22,522 nt of DNA from Verrucomicrobiota bacterium. Lineage in GTDB: Bacteria > Verrucomicrobiota > Verrucomicrobiia > Opitutales > Opitutaceae. Location of the stretch: NCBI GenBank assembly GCA_023446865.1, contig JAEXPL010000102.1:1-22522 (forward strand), read 5' to 3'. Under the pieces are notes generated by a model, which worked only from the letters and a program-made list of their open reading frames with translations, was not told the DNA's origin and did not search any database. Of the stretch, positions 14,821-22,450 are shown in pieces (position 1 is the first letter of the stretch; every line of letters starts with the position of its first letter). The position numbers were made by a program, and so were the translations under genes.

Positions 14821-15062
14821 GGAGCGTTGGTGGACCGGGGGCGCACCGCACTTCGTGGCACCGGCCGCGGGAGCGGGGCGGTGGTCGGCGGGACGCCGGT
14901 CCGGCGGCCGGCGCCCCGGGCGCGCGACGAGCGGCGACATGACGGGGCGGAGGGGTGCCGTGGGGGGCTTGTACCGGATAGAGCATCACGCGGAGCGCGT
15001 GGTGGCAAGCCCGCGGTTCACCGCCGGGGCGCGCCGCCGGGCGGCGAGTCGGGCTGGGTGAA

Positions 15063-15470
15063 GAGCTGTTCTGGCGAACAGCTCCACATTGCGGAGCCGG
15101 GTGTGGCGGGCGGCCCGTGCGAGGGCTGCTCTTGTAGCCGGTCGCGGTGAGGCCGGCTCCGTCCTATTTGGCTTCGCCTTATGGCCTGACGCTTGCGGGT
15201 GGCCCCGCTTGCCCCCAAGCGGGGCGCGGACCCGCCCGACGGCGGACTCTCGTTCATTGGAGGACTGACCTTGTCCGCGGCTGCTCACTCCCACGACCGC
15301 GTTGGGGGGGCAACGCGGTCCACGTCGGTCAACCTCTGCACAGGCCGCTTTCGCCCGCCTGTTTCACATTCCGAGCGAGGGCGATCGCAGACGGTCGTAG
15401 CGGAACTCGTCAGAGTTTCGTGCTTTGCCCACTGCGAAAACCTTACGGTCTCCGCTACGCCATGAAACCT
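15063..15470. repeat. Hairpin cluster B with head-to-head GTAG pair
   Basis: In order: 15063-15084 (9-bp perfect stem GAGCTGTTC, loop TGGC); 15134-15157 (GTAG head, imperfect stem); 15202-15225 (perfect 10-bp stem, loop CCCC); 15295-15320 (perfect 10-bp stem, loop GGGGGG); and a facing pair 15397-15420 / 15434-15458, both GTAGCGGA-headed. The first four correspond to cluster A (646-863) with different stem bases; the last pair corresponds to 5498-5562. The spacer runs from the NadD-like gene start to the M3 peptidase stop; no gene is seen in it. Confidence 0.7.
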
Positions 15471-15475
15471 CCGTC

Positions 15476-17602
15476 CTAGTTCGCCGCCGGGGCGGCCGCG
15501 CCGAGGCCGCGGCGGTCGAGCAGGGGCTGGAGCTCGGGATCGCCGCCGCGGAAGGCGCGGTAGAGCTCCATCGCCTCGGCGCTGCCGCCGCGGGAGAGCA
15601 GCATGGAGCGGAAGCGGTCGCCGTTGGCGCGCTGGAGGCCGCCGTTGCGTTTGAACCACGCGACGGTGTCGGCATCGAGCACCTCGGCCCAGATGTAGGA
15701 GTAGTAGCCGGACTCGTAGCCGCCGGAGAAGATGTGGTTGAAGTACGTGCTGCGGTAGCGCGGCGGCACGGGCGCGAAGTCGACGCCGGCGGCGACCAGC
15801 GCCTCCTGCTCGAACGCCGTCACCTGCTCGGCCGCCGGGGCGGTGGCGACGGTCACGCGGTGCCACGCCTGGTCGAGCAGGGCGGCGGCGAGGTACTCGG
15901 TGGTGGCGTGGCCCTGGTTGAACTTGGCGGCGGCCTCGATCTTCGCGACGAGCTCGGCCGGGAGCGGCTCGCCGGTGCGGTAGTGTTTTGCGTAGTGGGC
16001 GAGGATCTCCGGCCAAGTCATCCACATCTCGTTCACCTGCGAGGGGAACTCGACGAAGTCGCGCGGCACCGCCGTGCCCGCGAAACGCGGATACCGCACG
16101 GCGGAGAACATCGTGTGGAGGTTGTGGCCGAACTCGTGGAAGGCGGTGTTGACCTCGTCGAAGGTGAGCAGCGTGGGCTCGCCGGCGGGCGGCGGCGGGA
16201 CGTTGAGGTGCAGGCCGATCACCGGGTGCGTGCCGCGCAGGGAGGACTGGGCGACGTAGGCGTTGGCCCAGGCGCCGCCGCGCTTGGACGGGCGGGCGTA
16301 GGGGTCGACGATCAGCAGGCAGAGCGGCGACTGGTCGACATCGAGCACCTCGAAGACGCGGGTGTCGGGGTGGTAGCGCGGGAGGTCGGTGCGCTCGCGG
16401 AAGGAGAGGCCGTAGAGGCGGGTGGCGGCGTAGAACACGCCGTCGCGCAGCACGCGGTCGAGTTCGAAGTAGGGGCGGAGCTGCGACTCGTCGAAGGCGT
16501 ACTTCTGCGCGCGGACCTTCTCGGCGTAGAACGCCCAGTCCCACGGGGCGAGCGTGGCGCCGGGGTGGGCGGCGGCGAGGCGGGCCTGGAGGGCGGCGGC
16601 CTCGCGGCGGGCGTTGGCCACCGCGGCGGGGGCGAGGCGGCGCAGGAGGGAGTCGACGGCCTCCGTGGTGCGGGCGGTCTGGTCGTCGAGGACGAAGGCG
16701 GCGTGGTTGGCGTAGCCGAGGAGGGCGGCGCGCTCGGCGCGCAGGCGGGCGAGGCGGGCGACGTTGGCGGTGTTGTCGAAGTCGCCGCCGCGGGAGCCGC
16801 GGGCGGCGGAGGCGCGGAAGAGGCGTTCGCGCACGCCGCGGTCGGTGAGCGCATCGAGCGGGGTCTGGCCGGTGGTATTGATGAGGCGGATGAGGAACTG
16901 GCCCTCGTGCCCGGCGGCCTTGGCGGCCGCGGCGGCGGCGGTGATCGCGCCCTCGGACCAGCCGGCGAGCTCGGCGCGGGTGGCGACGAGCAGCGCGGAG
17001 GCGTTGGTCTCCTTGAGGAGGTTCTGCGCGAACGTGGTCTCGAGGGTGGCGAGCTCGGCATTCAGGGCGCGGAGACGCGCCTGCTCGGCGGCGCCGAGGC
17101 GGGCGCCGGCGCGGACGAAGCCGGTGTGCGTGCGCTCGAGCGCGCGCAGCGACTCGGGGTCGAGACCGAGCCCGGCGCGGCGCGCGTGGAGGGCGTCGAT
17201 GCGCGCGAAGAGCGCGGGGTTGAGCAGGATGGCGTCGGCGTGGGCGGCGAGGCGGGGCGCCATCTCCTGCTCGACGGCCTGGAGGGCGGGGTTGGTGTTG
17301 GCGGAGTTGAGCCCGTTGAAGACGCGTTCGACGCGCTCGAGGGCGAAGCCGGCGCGTTCGAGGGCCTCGATGGTGTTGGCGAAGGTCGGGGCGGCGGGCT
17401 CGGCGGCGATGGCGTCGATCTCGCGGAGGTTTTCCGCCATGGCCGCGTCATAGGCGGGGCGGAAGTGCTCGTCGCGGATGAGGTCGAACCGCGGGTAGCC
17501 GAACTGGAGGTCGCTTGGGGCGAGGAGCGGATTGTCGGCGGCGGCGAGGCCGCCGGCCAGCGCGAGAGAGCCGAGCAGGGAACCGAGGAAGCGTTTCATC
17601 AT
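15476..17602 (-). CDS. Secreted M3-family metallopeptidase (peptidyl-dipeptidase Dcp-like)
   Basis: 708 residues with a signal peptide (KRFLGSLLGSLALAGGLAAA), so it acts in the periplasm or outside. Mature sequence opens NPLLAPSDLQFGYPRFDLI, as in Dcp-like enzymes. The zinc site is H489-E490-F-G-H493 in TAFHEFGHNLHTMF with third ligand E518 in PRDFVEFPSQVNEMW. Downstream GGYESGYYSYIWAEVLDAD carries the substrate-binding Tyr cluster of the family. Such enzymes remove dipeptides from oligopeptide C-termini. Length is normal. Met codons at 17602 and 17599 are both possible starts. The gene is 52 bases beyond the tRNA-Ile2 on the same strand; its stop is followed by hairpin cluster B. Confidence 0.95.
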   Translation of the reverse strand: MMKRFLGSLLGSLALAGGLAAADNPLLAPSDLQFGYPRFDLIRDEHFRPAYDAAMAENLREIDAIAAEPAAPTFANTIEALERAGFALERVERVFNGLNSANTNPALQAVEQEMAPRLAAHADAILLNPALFARIDALHARRAGLGLDPESLRALERTHTGFVRAGARLGAAEQARLRALNAELATLETTFAQNLLKETNASALLVATRAELAGWSEGAITAAAAAAKAAGHEGQFLIRLINTTGQTPLDALTDRGVRERLFRASAARGSRGGDFDNTANVARLARLRAERAALLGYANHAAFVLDDQTARTTEAVDSLLRRLAPAAVANARREAAALQARLAAAHPGATLAPWDWAFYAEKVRAQKYAFDESQLRPYFELDRVLRDGVFYAATRLYGLSFRERTDLPRYHPDTRVFEVLDVDQSPLCLLIVDPYARPSKRGGAWANAYVAQSSLRGTHPVIGLHLNVPPPPAGEPTLLTFDEVNTAFHEFGHNLHTMFSAVRYPRFAGTAVPRDFVEFPSQVNEMWMTWPEILAHYAKHYRTGEPLPAELVAKIEAAAKFNQGHATTEYLAAALLDQAWHRVTVATAPAAEQVTAFEQEALVAAGVDFAPVPPRYRSTYFNHIFSGGYESGYYSYIWAEVLDADTVAWFKRNGGLQRANGDRFRSMLLSRGGSAEAMELYRAFRGGDPELQPLLDRRGLGAAAPAAN

Positions 17603-17654
17603 GCCGCCAGCGGAGCGGAATGCTGACGGAACGTCAGGCCGGAAAATGCGGGGT

Positions 17655-17730
<76 letters not shown>

Positions 17731-17762
17731 GTGTTTTCCGCGGTGGGAAAGAACCCTCGAAC

Positions 17763-17904
17763 TGTCGCAGAACGACATCTCGAGGTCCCCAAACGGGAGT
17801 GTCATCTTGTGGTCTCAAGCTTTTCCGCGAAAAAGGCGACAATTTGTGGGAAGAAAAGTTGAGACCACAAAATGTCGCGTTTTCCACGAAACGGAAAATG
17901 TGAC
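17763..17904. mobile_element. Decayed transposon end(s) with TnsB/TniA-type repeat sites
   Basis: Four copies of a 15-base site fit CGACATYTTGTGGTC: 17773-17787, 17800-17814 and 17837-17850 on the plus strand, and 17863-17877 on the minus strand. The second and fourth extend into a long inverted repeat (TTGTGGTCTCAA, then CTTTTC). The block begins TGTCG (17763) and ends TGACA (17900-17904), the TGT...ACA form of TnsB/TniA-type element ends. It begins 33 bases from the 5' end of the tRNA-Ile2 gene. A possible transposase remnant abuts its right side. No clean target duplication is seen; cctcga occurs near both edges but out of register. Confidence 0.5.
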
Positions 17905-18041
17905 ACCTCGAGGGTATCGGCGTACGCAATATAGAGTTCTTGAGGATTGTAGCGGACGCGAACTTTGGATCGCTCGACGGTACACTCGCGCATTTTGTCG
18001 TGCCAATAGTAGTAGCCGTCGACGAAGACTGACCAAATCAA
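17905..18041 (-). pseudogene. C-terminal remnant of a Mu/TniA/TnsB-type transposase
   Basis: About 45 residues, VFVDGYYYWHDKMRE, then VERSKVRVRYNPQELYIAYAD, resemble the small beta-barrel that ends Mu-type transposases, where a G-Y-Y-W start and a V-R-Y-D/N-P core are typical. A stop codon lies two codons before the start of the frame, so the rest of the transposase is gone or out of frame. The recognisable part ends where the repeat block begins, as expected of a gene reaching its element's end. The identification rests on a short stretch and could be wrong. Confidence 0.4.
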
Positions 18042-18430
18042 CGGCTACCGGGTTGGCGTTTCAAAGGCCGTGATTGTCCCGCGACTTTCCCGCTGCGGTT
18101 CGGAGCTTTCTGGGAGGACCTGGCAGTGTCCCGTTTTGATGGAAGCGACGACAATCGCACCCGCCGGAATCGACCTTGGTCGAAAGCCTCGATCGCCGCA
18201 CAAGCGGCCTCTTGCCAGCGGTTCTTGTGGGCGACTGCAAAGAGCCGCTGCCGTTCGGTGCCGGGTTTGAAGTGCTTGGGGATGACGAACAACACTACGC
18301 GGCCCTTCTCGCAGGCATCGAGAGCTCGGCCAAGATAGCGGCGAAAATCACTCCAGCCGACAAGCCAGGGGATTGGTGGGTGTTTGTTTTTCGAGCCCGG
18401 AAGATCGGGCTTTGGCGCCGGCTCTTTCAT
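18038..18430 (-). CDS. Hypothetical protein, 130 residues, near the transposon remnant
   Basis: No family recognised. Starts ATG 18430 with GGGA about 8 bases upstream. The middle looks like genuine protein: WLVGWSDFRRYLGRALDACE, GRVVLFVIPKHFKPGTERQR, then AAIEAFDQGRFRRVRLSSLP. The last 30 residues are Lys/Arg/Ser-rich and could bind nucleic acid or be junk reading toward the remnant. Codon bias is weaker than in the core genes, as in transferred DNA. Cargo of the decayed element is a possibility only. Confidence 0.45.
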   Translation of the reverse strand: MKEPAPKPDLPGSKNKHPPIPWLVGWSDFRRYLGRALDACEKGRVVLFVIPKHFKPGTERQRLFAVAHKNRWQEAACAAIEAFDQGRFRRVRLSSLPSKRDTARSSQKAPNRSGKVAGQSRPLKRQPGSR

Positions 18431-18502
18431 AGGTTGATCCCGTGTTCGATTGTTCTGATCGGGGTTCCATTCGCTCCGAGATAGGTCACGTTGGTGGCTG
18501 CC

Positions 18503-18736
18503 CTAGACGGAAAGCTTGGCGGTGATCTTCACTCCGCGGACGACGGTGCTGAGGAGGACAAGCAGGAGGAGCACACCGAACGAGTCGCCGATGCCCATTT
18601 CGGGCAGATGCAGCCATCCAGAGATGCACCCATTCCAGAGCCACATTACGGGGTACGCGAGAAGGACGACCAAGAGCGTGTTCAGCAGCAGACCGACGAC
18701 GAAACCGCTGAGGATGGAGCCAGATGAGAAGTTCAT
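18503..18736 (-). CDS. Small two-helix membrane protein, 77 residues
   Basis: Two hydrophobic helices, about 11-34 (GFVVGLLLNTLLVVLLAYPV) and 53-69 (FGVLLLLVLLSTVVRGV), are joined by WNGCISGWLHLPEMGIGD. This layout, with a Trp/Leu/Pro linker before the second helix, recalls small uncharacterised membrane proteins found in accessory DNA, but I cannot name a family. Start ATG 18736. The gene is on the same strand as the 130-residue gene, 72 bases further downstream. Confidence 0.6.
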   Translation of the reverse strand: MNFSSGSILSGFVVGLLLNTLLVVLLAYPVMWLWNGCISGWLHLPEMGIGDSFGVLLLLVLLSTVVRGVKITAKLSV

Positions 18737-19508
18737 GATTCTAGGTGCCGATCCCGGGAGTGGTGCGTCCGGGAGCTTTGCGAGAATCCTACCCGATGGG
18801 GATGGACACTGGCTGTCCGACCCTGTGGCTGCCGAAAGAATGTCTACGTGCCTGGGTTTTGTTGCCTAGCCAACACACCCGGCAAGGTGCAGCGCAACAA
18901 CACGGGGTCGATCGCTAGTCGGGGGTTGCTGCGCGCGGTGGCTGCCAAGAAAGAGAGCTGACTTGCCACTTCCTTTGGGCCTTCCCCCACAAAACGGCGC
19001 TATTTCCCTTCTTGAGAAGAGATCAGGAAGTCGTGGCCGATTTTTCGGCCACTCAGCCGACGTGCGGATCGCGGAATAACCGACGCGAATTCCGGCCATT
19101 TCGGAATCCGCGCCATTTCGTGGGTTCACGATATTCCCGGAACAGCTCTCTACGGCGGGATTTACGCCAATTCGTGGGTATAAGCTGGCACCACCGGTCG
19201 GGAACTTTCCCATCCGCGGGGAAAACGAGCGGCGCGAAACCTGTGCGGCGGGCCGGCGCGCGGCAATGGCAAAGCGGCGGCGGGGGGCAGTGGGCCTTCG
19301 ACGGTGGCCGGTGCAGGGCGGACGGGGCTCGTCTGTAGCGGATTCGGGGTTGCGGCGGTGGTGCCGTCGTTCTGTGCTTCGGCCGCGCCCGAACGATGGA
19401 GAATCCGATGAGTGTCACCGCTCCAGTTCTGCCGCCCGCTGCCTCGCCGCTTCCGGGCGCAGCGCCGCTGGCAGAAGTTGAGACGCCCTTTGTTTCCCAC
19501 CGTGTAAA
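18737..19508. other. Long spacer with a hairpin and direct repeats
   Basis: No main gene is supported. 19033-19052 is a perfect 8-bp hairpin, GTGGCCGA / TCGGCCAC with loop TTTT. Near-direct repeats GCGCCATTTCGTGGGT (19110-19125) and ACGCCAATTCGTGGGT (19164-19179) differ at two bases, and a third looser copy is at about 19091. GGTGGCCGGTGCAGGG near 19304 belongs to the GGCCGGTG family seen at 10801 and 12031. Confidence 0.45.
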
Positions 19509-19512
19509 ATGA
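19396..19512 (+). CDS. Possible 38-residue leader peptide
   Basis: ATG 19396 opens a frame (MENPMSVTAPVLPPAASPLP...) whose TGA (19510-19512) overlaps the ATG of the lipoprotein gene as ATGA. The overlap could couple translation of the next gene. The peptide is Ala/Pro-rich and unrecognised. It may equally be the tail of a lost gene or chance. Confidence 0.2.
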   Translation: MENPMSVTAPVLPPAASPLPGAAPLAEVETPFVSHRVK

Positions 19513-20000
19513 TGAGAGCCATAATAATCGCGATGATTGCAGCGACGCTCTGCAGTTGTACGTCGCATGTCGATCGGCAGGCGGAGATGAAGGTTTGGTG
19601 CGTAATCGATGGTGCGAACTACACGCTTCATGTCCGGAATCTGACAGATCGTGCGCTCAAGTATTGGGTTGTTCCCGAGTATCCCAGTGCTTTCCGGCGG
19701 GTGCCATTTGGAACCACCGTGGTCATTAAGGAGAAGTCTGGTGCGGTCCGAGAAGATGAACTTCTATCTATAGAGGATCGTGTTTCTATCCCTGTGCGAC
19801 TGATACCGCTCCCGCCGGGACGGGAGGTCAGCTACTCATTCGCTCTGGGTGATGTTTTTGGCTATGCTGGAGGCGTAACCTACCTGAAGGAACGCTCCAC
19901 GGAGTTCAAACTGCGTGTCGCCGTGTATCTGGATAGAAATCTAGCAGAGGCTGTAGTCGCAGAGACGAGTTGGTGCGGCTACGGGCCGGGGGCCGAATAG
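19509..20000 (+). CDS. Hypothetical lipoprotein, 163 residues
   Basis: The N-terminus MMRAIIIAMIAATLCSC ends in a lipobox (L14-C-S-C17), so the protein should be lipid-anchored at C17. The mature part reads as a beta-rich domain: MKVWCVIDGANYTLHVRNLT, WVVPEYPSAFRRVPFGTTVV, then PLPPGREVSYSFALGD. Blocks like these occur in envelope proteins of unknown role. A+T content is higher than in neighbours. Two adjacent ATG codons (19509, 19512) are possible starts. Function unknown. Confidence 0.75.
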   Translation: MMRAIIIAMIAATLCSCTSHVDRQAEMKVWCVIDGANYTLHVRNLTDRALKYWVVPEYPSAFRRVPFGTTVVIKEKSGAVREDELLSIEDRVSIPVRLIPLPPGREVSYSFALGDVFGYAGGVTYLKERSTEFKLRVAVYLDRNLAEAVVAETSWCGYGPGAE

Positions 20001-20013
20001 AACCACTCCTGCC

Positions 20014-20253
20014 ATGAACGAACCCAAGATCGCCCAGAAAGCGCCCTTCATCGTGTCGGTGGAGGCCGGACAAACCTACCACTGGTGCGCGTGCGGGCAG
20101 AGCCAGAAGCAGCCGTTCTGCGACGGTTCGCACAAGGGGACCGGATTTGCGCCCACGCCGTTCACGGCGGCCACCACCGGCAAGATCGCCTTCTGCGGCT
20201 GCAAGCACAGCAAGCACGGCGCGACCTGCGACGGCAGCCACAAGCAGCTCTGA
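20014..20253 (+). CDS. CDGSH-type iron-sulfur protein with two cluster sites
   Basis: 79 residues with two complete mitoNEET-like motifs, each expected to bind a [2Fe-2S] cluster by three Cys and one His: C25, C27, C36 and H40 (WCACGQSQKQPFCDGSH), and C61, C63, C72 and H76 (CGCKHSKHGATCDGSH). Tandem CDGSH proteins of this size are common in bacteria and are thought to act in electron or cluster transfer; the partner is unknown. Start ATG 20014 lies 13 bases after the lipoprotein stop. The gene converges on the GreA-like gene with only 7 bases between stops. Confidence 0.95.
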   Translation: MNEPKIAQKAPFIVSVEAGQTYHWCACGQSQKQPFCDGSHKGTGFAPTPFTAATTGKIAFCGCKHSKHGATCDGSHKQL

Positions 20254-20260
20254 GCGGCGA

Positions 20261-20740
20261 TTATTCGACGGCGGAGATGGTGTGGTCGACGGTGCGGGCG
20301 CCCTGCGGGAGGGCGACGCGCTCGCCGGTCTTGCGACCCATGAGGGAGCGGCCGAGCGGGGAGGAGGGGGTGACGACCATCACCTCGTCGCCGTTGATGC
20401 TTACCTCGAGGCCGCCGTGGGCGGGCCCGAGAAAATACACGCTGCGCGCGCCGCGCGCTTCGAGGCGCACGAGGGCGCCGAGCGCGGCGGGCTCACCGGG
20501 GCCAAAGGTGCGGACGGCGAGGTTGCGAAAGGCGGCGATGGCGGTGGCGACCTCGTCGGCGAGCTTGGCCTGGCCGGCGGCGAGATAGGCGGCGAGCTGG
20601 CCGCGCATGTCGTAACGATCCTCGGCCCGGCTCTCGTCGTTGGTCGCCTCCTTGTGGGCGTCTTCGGCGGCTTCAATCTGCAGGGCAAACTCGTTGGCCA
20701 ATTGTTCAACGATGGCCTTCAGGAGAGAGGTCTTGTCCAT
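20261..20740 (-). CDS. GreA/GreB-family transcription elongation factor-like protein
   Basis: 159 residues. The N-terminal half is a long helical hairpin (about 1-75), with EATNDESRAEDRYDMRGQ at the turn. The C-terminal half is the FKBP-like domain, ending with the hallmark TPSSPLGRSLMGRKTGERV (about 126-144). Gre proteins enter the secondary channel of RNA polymerase and stimulate cleavage of backtracked RNA. In canonical GreA two acidic residues sit at the coiled-coil tip; here acidic residues lie at NDESRAED, so activity is plausible. This divergent subgroup may have another role at the polymerase. I start at ATG 20740 rather than 20758 because MDKTSLL begins the family-like helix. Confidence 0.85.
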   Translation of the reverse strand: MDKTSLLKAIVEQLANEFALQIEAAEDAHKEATNDESRAEDRYDMRGQLAAYLAAGQAKLADEVATAIAAFRNLAVRTFGPGEPAALGALVRLEARGARSVYFLGPAHGGLEVSINGDEVMVVTPSSPLGRSLMGRKTGERVALPQGARTVDHTISAVE

Positions 20741-20842
20741 GATCTGGGGTAACGGCACGGGTGGGGCACCGCGCGAGATGGGGTCGCGCGGCGTAGTGGG
20801 GAGACGCCAAGCAAAGACGCCTGCACGACTGCGCCAAGCCCG

Positions 20843-20856
20843 GATTTCCGGAAATC
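20843..20856. promoter_or_regulatory. 14-base perfect palindrome between gre-like gene and panD
   Basis: GATTTCCGGAAATC is its own reverse complement. It lies in the 231-base gap upstream of the gre-like gene and downstream of panD, so it could be an operator for the former. There is no further support. Confidence 0.3.
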
Positions 20857-20971
20857 GGAGATCCTTCTCCGAACGGGCAACGCGAGGGTGTCCGCCGTCT
20901 GGTCCCGGAGGCCGGTGGGCGCTGGGTGCGGACGCTCAGCGGCCGGCGCCGGGGCGGACTGAGGCCCGAAG

Positions 20972-21343
20972 TTACGGTTGTCGCACGCTGTTGGTGTGGA
21001 CCGAGACGACCTTGTTGTCGGTGCTCACCTGCACGATGCGGGCGGTGTGGCCGGCGATCTCGGCCGGCTCGAGGCCGAGGTAGGCGCAGATGATCACCCG
21101 GTCGCCGACGTCGACGAGGCGTGCGGCGGCGCCGTTGATCTTGATCTGTCCGGCCCCGCCGTAAATCACGTAGGTCGTGAAGCGCGCGCCGTTGTTGATG
21201 TCGTAGATGTCGACCTGCTCGAACTCGAGCAGGCCGGCCTCCCGGCACAGGGCGCGGTCGATCGAAATCGAGCCCTCGTAGTCGGGATCGGCTTCGGTGA
21301 CGGAGGCGCGGTGGAGCTTGGCGCGAAGGAAGGTCCTAAGCAT
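20972..21343 (-). CDS. panD: Aspartate 1-decarboxylase proenzyme
   Basis: 123 residues. It makes beta-alanine from aspartate for pantothenate. The self-cleavage site G24-S25 is intact in DYEGSISID, where Ser25 becomes the pyruvoyl group. Conserved K9 (RAKLHRASVTEAD), R54, T57 and Y58 (NNGARFTTYVIYG) stand at the numbers known from E. coli PanD. The start ATG 21343 overlaps the 3' end of coaX by 8 bases, so the two form one operon on the minus strand, covering a precursor step and the pantothenate kinase step of CoA synthesis. No frameshift or missing residue seen. Confidence 0.97.
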   Translation of the reverse strand: MLRTFLRAKLHRASVTEADPDYEGSISIDRALCREAGLLEFEQVDIYDINNGARFTTYVIYGGAGQIKINGAAARLVDVGDRVIICAYLGLEPAEIAGHTARIVQVSTDNKVVSVHTNSVRQP

Positions 21344-22088
21344 AGGCGAAGGCGTGAAGTCCGAGGAGAATCAGATCGGGGACGTGTTCGGCAAAGAGAT
21401 TCTCGCGCTCGAAGCGGGCGGCGTTGCCGCCGGTGCCGATCACCAGCGGCCGTTTGCGCGCCCCAAAAACCTCCATGCCCACTCGCGACACCAGCTCGCG
21501 CACGGCGCCGGCGTGCCCGAAATGCAGCCCGGCGGCGATGGCCTCCTTCGGCGTGCGGCCGACGGCGCTCTTCGGCGCGGGGCCGCCGACCTTCGGCAGT
21601 TGGGCGGTGCGCGAGGCGAGCATCTCCGCCCAGAGTCCGAAGCCGGGCAGGATCGCGCCGCCGGCGACGGTGCCATCGGCGGCGATGGCGGTGACGGTGG
21701 TGGCGGTGCCGAAATCGACGACGATCCTGTCGCGGCCGGGGAACGAGAAATGCGCTCCCAACGCCGCGGCCACGCGGTCGGCGCCGAGTTCGCGCGGGCG
21801 TTGGTAGGCGATCGTGAGACCGTGGGCGCTCTCGGCGCGCAGCACCCGCGGTGTCACGCCACACTGGCGCTTCACCGCGGCGCACGCCGGCAGCGTGAGC
21901 GCGGGCCCGACCGAGCAGAGGGCGGCGCGGTCGAACTCGCCGCGCGCCTCGGCGGCGAGCAGCCGGCGGAATTTCGCCTCGGTGGCGACATCGGCGGTCG
22001 GCACGCGGAAGCGGCGCTCGAGCCGCCCGAGGGTGATGATGCCGCCGAGCACCGAGGTGTTGCCGAGATTGAGCAGCAGAACTCGCAT
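21336..22088 (-). CDS. coaX: Type III pantothenate kinase
   Basis: 250 residues of the CoaX/ASKHA fold. Motifs in order: LLLNLGNTSVLGG (residues 4-16, phosphate loop), GADR (102-105), VVDFGTATTVTAI (124-136) and GGAILPGF (143-150). It phosphorylates pantothenate, the first step to CoA, in the cytoplasm. Oddity: the first motif is DxGNT in most relatives but reads N7-L-G-N-T here; the usual Asp is implicated in metal/ATP binding. D104 and D125 are kept, so activity may remain. The gene overlaps panD by 8 bases. Start ATG 22088; no Shine-Dalgarno seen. Confidence 0.93.
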   Translation of the reverse strand: MRVLLLNLGNTSVLGGIITLGRLERRFRVPTADVATEAKFRRLLAAEARGEFDRAALCSVGPALTLPACAAVKRQCGVTPRVLRAESAHGLTIAYQRPRELGADRVAAALGAHFSFPGRDRIVVDFGTATTVTAIAADGTVAGGAILPGFGLWAEMLASRTAQLPKVGGPAPKSAVGRTPKEAIAAGLHFGHAGAVRELVSRVGMEVFGARKRPLVIGTGGNAARFERENLFAEHVPDLILLGLHAFAYA

Positions 22089-22144
22089 GGACGGGGAACG
22101 TTAGGAATCCGACGCGTCTCCGCCACCCGCAAGTTTCAGGGGGT

Positions 22145-22287
22145 GTAGGACCGGTCGTTGACCGGTCGCGCCGAGCTGGAGCCGGAGGGCTTGGCTGTGC
22201 CGCGGTGTCCAGTCGGAGGAGTGGCGCGTTGGGCGTGGGCTGGCGAGCGGGCGTGGGCGAGCGTGTCCGGTCGGAGACCGGATCTAC
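22145..22287. repeat. Head-to-head GTAG-headed palindromes upstream of coaX
   Basis: Plus-strand GTAG (22145-22148) precedes GACCGGTC, loop GTT, GACCGGTC (to 22167). Minus-strand GTAG (plus 22284-22287) precedes TCCGGTC, loop TCC, GACCGGA. Both stems share the CCGGTC core. The stretch 22089-22450 between coaX and the next gene otherwise holds nothing I can support. Confidence 0.6.
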
Positions 22288-22450
22288 AGGGTGGGCATGT
22301 CGGCAGGATGAGCGGCGAGGAGGACTCGCTCCCGGTGCCCACACCGGTTTCCGGCCGGGAAGCCGCCAGCGAAGCACTGCCGCAGGTTGTGCTCGAAACC
22401 TTGGCACCGGGCGCACACAACCATCCCCGCGCCTGCGGGCGCACCGCGCC

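Noticed and set aside
15425..17626. 733-codon open frame on the plus strand
   Set aside because: It is antisense to the M3 peptidase, whose zinc site and signal peptide are clear; the plus-strand product is Gly/Glu/Val-rich with no motif, as expected from GC-rich antisense.
17763..17904. Clean target-site duplication around the transposon-end block
   Set aside because: cctcga occurs near both edges but not at equal distance from the TGT and ACA ends.
19053..19631. 192-codon minus-strand frame
   Set aside because: Antisense to the lipoprotein start and built from spacer repeats; no motif and unlikely composition.
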